Positions 56,520-64,000 of a DNA stretch of 64,000 bases are shown one piece after another. Source of the DNA: Fasciolopsis buskii (taxonomy: Eukaryota > Platyhelminthes > Trematoda > Plagiorchiida > Fasciolidae); NCBI GenBank assembly GCA_008360955.1, contig LUCM01003323.1:401731-465730 (forward strand), in the 5' to 3' direction. The stretch's first letter is position 1. The number at the start of each line of letters is the position of its first letter. A program made the translations under genes and the position numbers. The notes under the pieces are model-generated. The model saw only the letters and a program-made list of their open reading frames with translations. It was not told where the DNA came from and did not search any database.

Positions 56520-57475
56520 TTTAGAAAATATACACATTCAGCTCCAAGTAGACTGCTGTTTCTGTTCTTTCGATCCTCTCAACAACTATGACCTATTTTG
56601 GGCCGTCTACTTCAGCCTTTGTCCCCCGTGTTCACCGTCAGCCTCTATTGTGAAATGAGCAGACCACCTGACATTGGGTAATATTTCAGTGATGCCATCG
56701 GTAGATTAAAAACCCTGCTTACGCAAGCCATATGGGTCTCTCAAAAACTGATGAGTGTCATAGCGGATGGACCAGCTAAGGCAACCATCAAACAGTTAAA
56801 GCACCATACAGGATACTACAGTTGTAGCTGATGCACTGCACGCAGAAGCTGCTTTTCAGGGCATGTTGTTATTAAGATATGGTATCGAAGGAAGAAACCG
56901 ATGTTGACTTCTGTTCGTGAGAACAGAATGTCTACCCTGTAGATGATTCTCAGTTTGAAATACTACCGATCAAAATGAGTGAAACATCTCCATCAGGATG
57001 CATAGACATGATGTGTCATGAGGCAGTGAAGAGAATGTTATATAAATGACGCAAATTTGGTAGAACATGGAGGGATACGATTTTAGTTCACTAAAAAGTG
57101 AAGAGCTTAAGGAGCTGCTGGTCACATGGACTCCTAAGAAAATGCCATAAAATGGAAGATCTTGAGTACTGGAAAGCCGTCGAATACAGACTATATCTAC
57201 GTTTCACCAGACCGATTGTACTGAGGGATATAACTGTAGAGAGGAACCACCTGAAATTTTTGTTTCTCAGTTACTACATAGGTTCCTTGGAGTGAACGAG
57301 GCGTCCAGATTATCTGGACTACGTCGAGCATTATTGTAAGATCAGGGTGAACGAGTTCATCCGACTGCACGGTGAAGGAGAAGCATTGTTTAATGTGCAC
57401 GTTTGGTTGCACACATGCGATGATGTACCAATCCATGGTACATTGGATCCATTTTCTGCTTTACATTGCTGGTAA
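56520..57475 (+). mobile_element. CACTA (EnSpm) transposase remnant
   Basis: Plus-strand pieces in the order of animal CACTA transposases: IHIQLQVD (about 56530), RPPDIG, VADALHAEAAF (about 56830), IDMMCHEAVKRMLYK (about 57000-57045), DLEYWKAVEYRLYLRFTRPI then VLRD (about 57150-57225), YLDYVEHY, and LFNVHVWLHTCDDVPIHGTL then DPFSA (about 57390-57455). These match the WKATEFRxFLLYTGPxxL and YNVHxLxHLxDDV...D.FSA pattern of the family. Several stops. No terminal CACTA repeats located. Confidence 0.65.
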
Positions 57476-59109
57476 AAATCCCCAAGAGTGTTGATAGTCG
57501 GAACATAAGTGGTGAACAAAATATTCCATCTCACACTGACGCCCTCTGCAGAAGCTACACTGCACACAAATCTGACACTGACAGCTGATACGATGCCCCA
57601 TTCCGTTGGTCGAATTGGGGAACAAGCAACGGTTGGCGCCTCACTGGTTCCCTGAACAATTTCGTAATTGTGCATAAAGACGTACGGAAGTTTTCTTTAA
57701 CGAACCAATAACCTCGCCACACTTCTATTTCACCAGCTATCCGATATCGTTGTGACATGTTCCTTACACGATATAAGACACAAGGCATTATTGATGCCCT
57801 AACGAAACATGGCAGTGCTTTACCCGATTGTTCACTGTTGATCTTCATTGCAAGTCAGTACTTTTCCTCAAGGCAACGGTTTGTGAATGTCCCACATCAT
57901 CGAATCACTCCAAAAAAAACCCTCGCAACAAGATCAGTATTGCGTCCGTGCTTTTTTGTTAACTGATTGGTGAGAATTGTGGTTATCGGTGGGCCTGGAA
58001 TAAGGCCAGAGAGATGCGAAGAAAGTCTGAAATTTCTTTCAACTGATGCTATGGTGAGCAAACAGAGAGTAAAAATGTGGTCAGATGTAAGGTGGTTGGG
58101 CAGTTGAACGGAATGGGGAAGTGATAACGGCAAGTTGCCAGTGAGAATTTCTGGGGTCCAGGGGATTATCTTGAAATGGGCAGAAGGATGGAGTCCTTTA
58201 GTGAAGAAGGTGTATGTTAAGAACCTAGCCGTTTATCGCGCCTCTGCAAGCACTGATTTGATGGTTTGCTAGCATAAAGGTCAGAGAATAAAAAGACTAG
58301 CAGTAAAACCGTCCTGAAAGAGATGTCATTTATGACATGTTTGTGGAATTAACACGATTTCCCGGTCCATTACACATGCGACGGCGTTGGGATCATTCAT
58401 GAGCAACCACCGACTTTACTGATTCGGATTAACTGGAAAAGCCGCCACTAAATTGGGTAAAGGACAACAGAGGGCCGGATGCTAGGTCAGGAATTGCCGC
58501 AGATAATCATGAAGGAGTTGAAACAGAGAAGCATGATAATCCTAGGAGGAGTTTGCGGTTTCCCTTTCGCGCGGTCAGGTCTAAGCTGATGGTATCTCGT
58601 CCCAGGCGGCACGAGTGTCCCTCTGAGTATACGGTTTACCCAAAAGTCCGTCCCAAAGGAGCTCGCTCGAGAAAAACCCCTTTCTAACTATTTCTAGTGA
58701 CACATTAAGCCTGAAATGGGACAAAAAGGTAAAATATAGCCAAAAATTATTTTCCTGGGCATATGAGGCAAACAGTTATTCGGAGACAGTTTTTTTAAGA
58801 ACTAAAACAACTGTATTATGTGCCAGAGAACAAACAATGGTTCTACTTTTAGGTTTTAGCTTACGATAATCTCTGGAATTTTCAGTAATAAACTTTTACA
58901 ATCAATAGTTAACTCACACTGAGATGTTGCTCTCCTCATGTTCGGATGCGTTAATCAAATTTGATTTGGCGCTGGGTCTGCAGTCTCTAAAGAGGTGTTA
59001 TTGTCTCGCTTCGTTCTATTTACCGTCGGTTGTACAGCGTGATGTGGGTGGTTAGAATTAGTGGAAACTAATTTATTTCACCCAAATGAACTTGTCCCTA
59101 TTTTTCCAG
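57476..59109. other. No supported gene
   Basis: Could hold the rest of the CACTA element; I cannot read domains. Short open frames on both strands only. Confidence 0.3.
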
Positions 59110-59181
59110 CATTTAGGATCATGCAATTTACTAAATCTCACCACCATGAGGTGATGGTGTGTGAGATCAATGGCGCGAGAG
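59110..59181 (+). CDS. Possible internal exon (72 nt)
   Basis: Very good acceptor (CTTGTCCCTATTTTTCCAG) and donor (G|GTAAGTATA). It reads FRIMQFTKSHHHEVMVCEIN then GAR between split codons, and its length is a multiple of three. Gene unknown. Confidence 0.3.
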
Positions 59182-60237
59182 GTAAGTATACACGAAATGC
59201 CTGCACCGTCCGAGGACACATCATCAGAGGAAAACAATGCTAAGAAGAGCGGTAATCGTTAGTCGATCGCAGCGACGTTTCCGGTAACTGGTGAAGTTTC
59301 TTGCTCATCAATTATCAGGATAAAGGATTTTGTAGCTGTTGAATGTGGCAGTGATGGAAGCCCATTTATGTGCCCGAACTCATGAGACATACAGTAAATG
59401 AGCTTGAGGTTTTCTTAAGAAACGGCATACGCATGTAGAACTTTCCGTTATTTTGCAGAGCATCGTAGCGGATGCCCCTGCCCAGGCGTTTTTACAGTAG
59501 ACGAAGCAGCACGCTGGATACGTCATTTGTAGAGTGCTTAAGAAAAAAGGCACCAGCTTGAATCTCCGATTGGTATCCCTTGCCGGTAACGGTAAGCCGA
59601 AGGCAGATGGTACTTTACTGATTTGGACAGTTCGGCCAAACTATCCAGTTCAGTTATTACGATGAAAATGGGAAACGTTAGACGGAACTTTGGTTTATTA
59701 ACCACCGTTATCCTAACGAAATTGAGGTGTAAGCTTGTCAGTGAGAATTCATTAAAATCGTGTAAACAGTTGGTTGGTAATCAGTAGTACCTTGGTCTAC
59801 TAATGGATTCGTGCAAAATGAGATGATTAAGAAATGCACTGCGAGATTTACCGGAATCGTGCGGCAATATCCGCTGACTGGTGATTTCATCTTCTGGCTT
59901 TCTGGGTCTTCGGTTCAGAATACACACACTGCATCTTCTCAGATATTCTCTGCACAGATCCGTCATTAAAATTTCGCCTCACCGCGGCGTCTTAATAGCT
60001 TAAAGTATTTGAAATACAATGGCACCTATTAAAAAATAGCAAAACCTGTTGTTGAATAACAAGTGTTTAAAGTTGACGCCAGACTAGTTTAAATAAACCA
60101 AATATTATTCTCAGAACTGTGTCCTCATAATAGCTGTTGCCTATTGATTGGTGGAATCGCTGCCGATGTTACCCAAAAACTGTAACTGTAACAGATAAAA
60201 TAGTTTTCAAGCAAATGTTATTATTTTTCTTGTGCAC

Positions 60238-60416
60238 CGTTTTATCCTGCAACTTTAGCAATAATCTATCATAATCTGTCATTGTCATCACAGGTAGTTT
60301 AAGTGGTAGAACGTGAGTAATCCCGGAGTGTTTCATTTGTTTGCGCAACATAGCTAGCTGCTCAATGTAGTCATCCCAATGTTTAATTATCTCCGACATG
60401 AGGTTTTTGGCAGATG
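60238..60416 (-). CDS. Possible internal exon (59 codons)
   Basis: Acceptor TCTTATCATTTACGTACAG and a weaker donor (ACG|GTGCAC; alternatively the exon runs on to G|GTAACA near 60170). It reads SAKNLMSEIIKHWDDYIEQL, AMLRKQMKHSGITHVLPLKL, PVMTMTDYDRLLLKLQDKT: strongly protein-like, an amphipathic helical segment. Gene and partners unknown; no further exon of this gene could be joined in phase. Confidence 0.45.
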
Positions 60417-62649
60417 CTGTACGTAAATGATAAGATTGACAACGGAAATCCACTCTTCAGATTTACTAAGCAATTTTTCTTTCCTCTGGTATCATTCGCC
60501 ATTTTGCGAACTGTTACTTCTAAGCCTGTTGCAGCCTCCGTGCAGCTTAGTCTTGCAGAATGTTTGATAATGACAAAGGATACATAGATATAGTGGGACG
60601 TGCTAATTAGTGGACATGAAAATAGGTTTTGGTGATAAAGGTAACCAGTCTCTGAGCAGAGTTTAGTGTAACAATTGCGAAATCCCATGAAAGTACTCAT
60701 TCGAATACGGGCTGCATAGCCCGAACTCTTCTTAACGTCTTGATGTGTAGCTGTTAATATCAGCAGGTAGGTTTTCTGCAGCTCTCTACCGAGAATTGCC
60801 GCTGTGCGACGCACTTATTCACGTCACTTAACCTCAGAACGTGCTTGCTGTCGACAGCAGAAGAACAACCGAGGTGCCATGATCCATCTCAAATGACTGC
60901 CTGGGTTTATAGGGTGACAGATTATTGTAACGGAACATCGCCTTAGTATGCCAGACAAACACTTTTGATGATGTTACACTAGTAAGTCGGCCGCTTTATG
61001 GCAGGAATACCTGCCGTGTTTTCAGATCAGTCAAGTGCAGCGAAATCAGTTCAGATTTTGGCTCGTGCTCGCTTTGTGTCCAGATGGTGGACTCTCTGGT
61101 CAGTTCAGTTTAATGTACACAAGAAAAAATTTGCCCTCTAACCACACAGGAATCTAAATCAGTGGCCGTCAACCAGCGTCCGTGGCTTCCCAAACTGTGC
61201 ATGCACTTTCATTTCTGAAATGCTGAGTATGAAAGGCAGTATCAAATCCATCACTTACAGCCGTGGATATACTGCCAACCAGCGGGCATTCAAAGCACCT
61301 AATTCATCCTATAATGGGTGACTACATGTTTCAGCATTCTTTTCTTCTATGGTAGCCTTCCTTCGGTGAAGAGTGCTACTCTCAAACGAACCCTGTATAG
61401 CCCCACTACAACTTCGAGTCACTCCCCTGTTGCCCATTTCTGGTAATAGTATAAGCACTTCTAATGATCTTAGATTTGCGAGGCCGGTCACGATGACGCA
61501 TGTCTCACTCAGATTTTCTATTATTCTATGATGTCAGTAAGAAAACATGGTAGTCTTCAGGTCTTTTTTTCCATGTTTATCCCGCCGACCGCCCATCAAC
61601 TCAATTCTACTGTAAGCTCTACTTCCTTAGTTGCACAGAACGCTCCAAATGTGGCTTTAATTGTTCTTGTGCAGATCTCCGAACACTTATAGTCCTCCTC
61701 AGGCTCTCGTTGGTCTGGGCCCAAACGAATCTCCTTGAGGATAATTTGCTGGGATTGAGCACCCCTCGTCTGATTTAAAGTCCATGGATATTCTAACAGT
61801 TAGATCCTTTACATTTGAGGCCTCCATGACATCGTTAGGTCCATTCACTCAATCTATTGCCCATCGGTTTCAGCCTATATCACTTGGTAAAGTTCGTTGA
61901 GTGTTTTAACTTTTGTGGCCAACCCTTGGGCGTCGCACTATCTTCCTTCTAGATTTATACCTGATACGCTCATGTAGTTAGCAACAAGGTAGAATAAGTC
62001 ACTGTTGAACATGAAAAAAGCGGAAGATCAGTGACTGATTCTTGTCGGGCAGCGATTGGGAAATCAGCCGGATCTGTTTTGTAACCGCCATCCACCACGC
62101 AAAACATCGACTTAAGAAAGTGTTTTACCGTGAATTGGCACCTACCTTGTGATCCGAGAAATTATGCTTGACAGAGTAACAAGCCCTGCCGATGTTCGGG
62201 TAGCAGGGTCTTTAGCTTCTCCCCGATCGGATTCTGTGTATACCAGGAGGACCAGTAGATATATTGTAAAGGGTTTTCCTACCATGAAACCCTCTTGCAT
62301 CACCGAAAAACAATGCTGTGACTTACCAGATGGACCCATGTCTGTCTTCTAATCATTTTTCCCAGACAAGGGACAAGCCATTTAACCTAGCCGGTATGTA
62401 ATTGTTTGCCCTGTGTTTGGGTTAGCTTACAGCCGGAACTTAGCTCTTCCTGTTTCAGCCAGAGGAAAGTTGGCACCGGGTCCTTGCAGCGCAGCCGTAT
62501 AGCTTGTATTTCAGCTATGCTTAGGTACAATGAACCACTCTTTTGCCTTGATTTTTCTTGCTTATCTATGCCGAAAAAATTACTCCTGTTTAAACCGAGT
62601 TTAGTGCACCTCATCTAGCATATACTCACAACGATTTTGCATTTGTTAG
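60417..62649. other. No supported gene
   Basis: Some short frames with one good splice site (minus donor G|GTAAGTC near 62328; plus 28-base stretch 62365-62393 between CCCAG and GTATGT). None has enough coding length to call. Confidence 0.3.
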
Positions 62650-63002
62650 TGTTTTGAAATGAAAACGGGGGAGGATAACGTCACTTCTGGCTTCGGCCGC
62701 AAAACCTTGACCGATTACATCTACCAGCTGCTACCTCTAACTTCCACCAACTCTAGTGAAAAAAACAAGTCGAGAGGACAAGAAATTATTTTAGTAGACC
62801 AAACGCATATCATCTGTTAGCTCACCTCAGTCAACCTTCGGTGATTACCTTGCCGGCTGACTCGACCTACCGTTAATAACTGGGCTTATGATGTTTTATT
62901 TTGTTTGGTTGATTGACATAAATAATCCGCGCGCTGACTCTACAGTTGCGCTGACTTTTGATTTGAAAAGGTTATAACGACTCACCACCCACTACCCTTA
63001 CA
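62650..63002 (+). mobile_element. LTR, copy 2 (353 bp), same family as 54475-54828
   Basis: TGTTTT...CCCTTACA with the same start and end as copy 1 and recognisable similarity along the whole length. Flanks GTTAG and TTCGG do not match, so it may be the 5' LTR of an element whose body follows, or an older solo LTR. No retroviral domain was recognised in the 1 kb after it. Confidence 0.6.
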
Positions 63003-63840
63003 TTCGGGTACGAGAGGCCTCATGTGTTTCTCAAACTATTCTGGTTGCTGCTCTCGGTCCTGCTTTTAGTCAAAACGACATGGGTGCCCATTTGGTACAG
63101 GCGTATTTCACAGGAACAACCTCATATTGTTGCAAGGCTGGCATCACGTTGACAGTCATCCAAATCCCCTCTGGAGAGGAACATTTGAGTTTGGGTCCGC
63201 AGGATATTATTGCCACTTTCACTGTTACTCATCTCTTGCGCTTCTCATGACGTCTCATTGAAGCTCAAGCCGGCGGTCAACCATATTACGAAGCCTAAAA
63301 CTTAATTACCATAGGTGGCTTTTGCTTAAAAGCTCATCGGTTCTTGACAGTTGTTTCCATCATCTACTTAGGAATCACTTGGCTCAATAACAAACAATAT
63401 TGCTTTTTAGTTTGTTTTATATCGTGCTTTACATTTTGAGTATAACTGTTTAAGTATGGGCCCTCGTGAGACTGATTGTCCTATGACTCTCGAAGACAGG
63501 CTTCCATTCTTGCAACTACTTTCCAAAGGATTCCTCTAATAACACAAATTCCTTAGCTCATGTTGAAACTAACTGCATCATTTCCGAAAGTTGAATATCT
63601 TCGCTGCATGCAGCTAGGACCCTGGTAACAAAGAATGCACATGATAGTGACTAAACTTCCACCTTGAAAAGTCGCTCCTGTGAAGCTAAAAGAGAATTGT
63701 TATGGAAATGGAATGAATATGTTATTGGGCATACTTCGGAAATTAAGAAAATGGTAATCTGGAGAACCTGATCATTGTTTAAACCGACGATTTTGGGTAT
63801 AAATATACGTGAAACCGGAAATGGCGTCACTTGCGCTCTC
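63003..63840. other. Sequence between the LTR and the last exon candidate
   Basis: An open stretch near 63045-63248 contains MGAHLVQAYFTGTTSYCCKA but has no recognised domain. A TATA-like TATAAATA lies at about 63799-63806. Confidence 0.3.
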
Positions 63841-63976
63841 ATGGCTGCCACGGCTGTTCGTGTGGACGCTGCTGCTGCGCATATTGGTGATAATGGGGCG
63901 TTTGGATGTCACGTTCGCCGTTTTTATGCTAGTTTTTCCGATTTTGAATCTGATTTAGAAATCAAAGTGGTCGTCG
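63841..63976 (+). CDS. Possible first coding exon at the window end
   Basis: ATG with G at +4, 45 codons reading MAATAVRVDAAAAHIGDNGA, FGCHVRRFYASFSDFESDLE, IKVVV, then the consensus donor G|GTAAGTCTG. CpG-rich compared with its surroundings. A TATAAATA about 40 bases upstream suggests a promoter with a very short leader. A stop lies upstream in the same frame. The gene would continue beyond the window. It might instead belong to the element behind the LTR at 62650. Confidence 0.4.
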
Positions 63977-64000
63977 GTAAGTCTGTTATCTTTTCAAGTG

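Noticed and set aside
1..64000. CRISPR array, rRNA genes, bacterial operons or prophage
   Set aside because: No regularly spaced direct repeats, no rRNA-like conserved stretches, and coding signals are short spliced exons.

Overview
The window reads as nuclear DNA of a parasitic flatworm, most likely a digenean trematode. Evidence: short coding exons with GT/AG borders separated by introns of 57 bases to several kb; a gene for the flatworm-specific tegumental EF-hand (TAL) family on the minus strand (about 29.8-33.3 kb); and decayed trematode-type mobile elements: an RTE-like LINE, a Gypsy LTR element, a CACTA transposon, tRNA-derived SINEs, and a SINE with a hammerhead-like core as in schistosome Sm-alpha repeats. 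I saw no rRNA gene, CRISPR array or bacterial-style operon.

Layout. 3.4-23.0 kb: one long minus-strand gene of unknown function (gene 1). I reconstructed it from exons with splice-like borders whose reading phases fit, ending in an AATAAA signal; at least one exon between 6.7 and 12.6 kb is missing. Several possible plus-strand exons lie inside its introns. 15.3-21.3 kb: a repeated block with an N gap and a single-n join. It looks like two alleles assembled one after the other; the second lacks 3.18 kb holding three gene 1 exons. 23-29.7 kb: no gene I can support beyond one SINE-like piece. 29.7-33.3 kb: TAL-family exons and a terminal exon with a basic C-terminus. 34.2-35.1 kb: LINE fragment. 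35-51.9 kb: mostly empty, with a few weak exon candidates. 51.9-63.0 kb: mobile-element graveyard, with a Gypsy remnant carrying a SINE and a solo LTR inside it, then a CACTA fragment, then a second copy of that LTR. 63.8 kb to the end: a possible first coding exon with a TATA-like box.

Limits. Exons were found by eye from splice signals, open frames and phase agreement, without alignment or transcripts. Gene 1 and the TAL exons are much better supported than the isolated exon candidates, which carry low confidence. No element here looks able to move: every mobile-element reading frame seen is broken.
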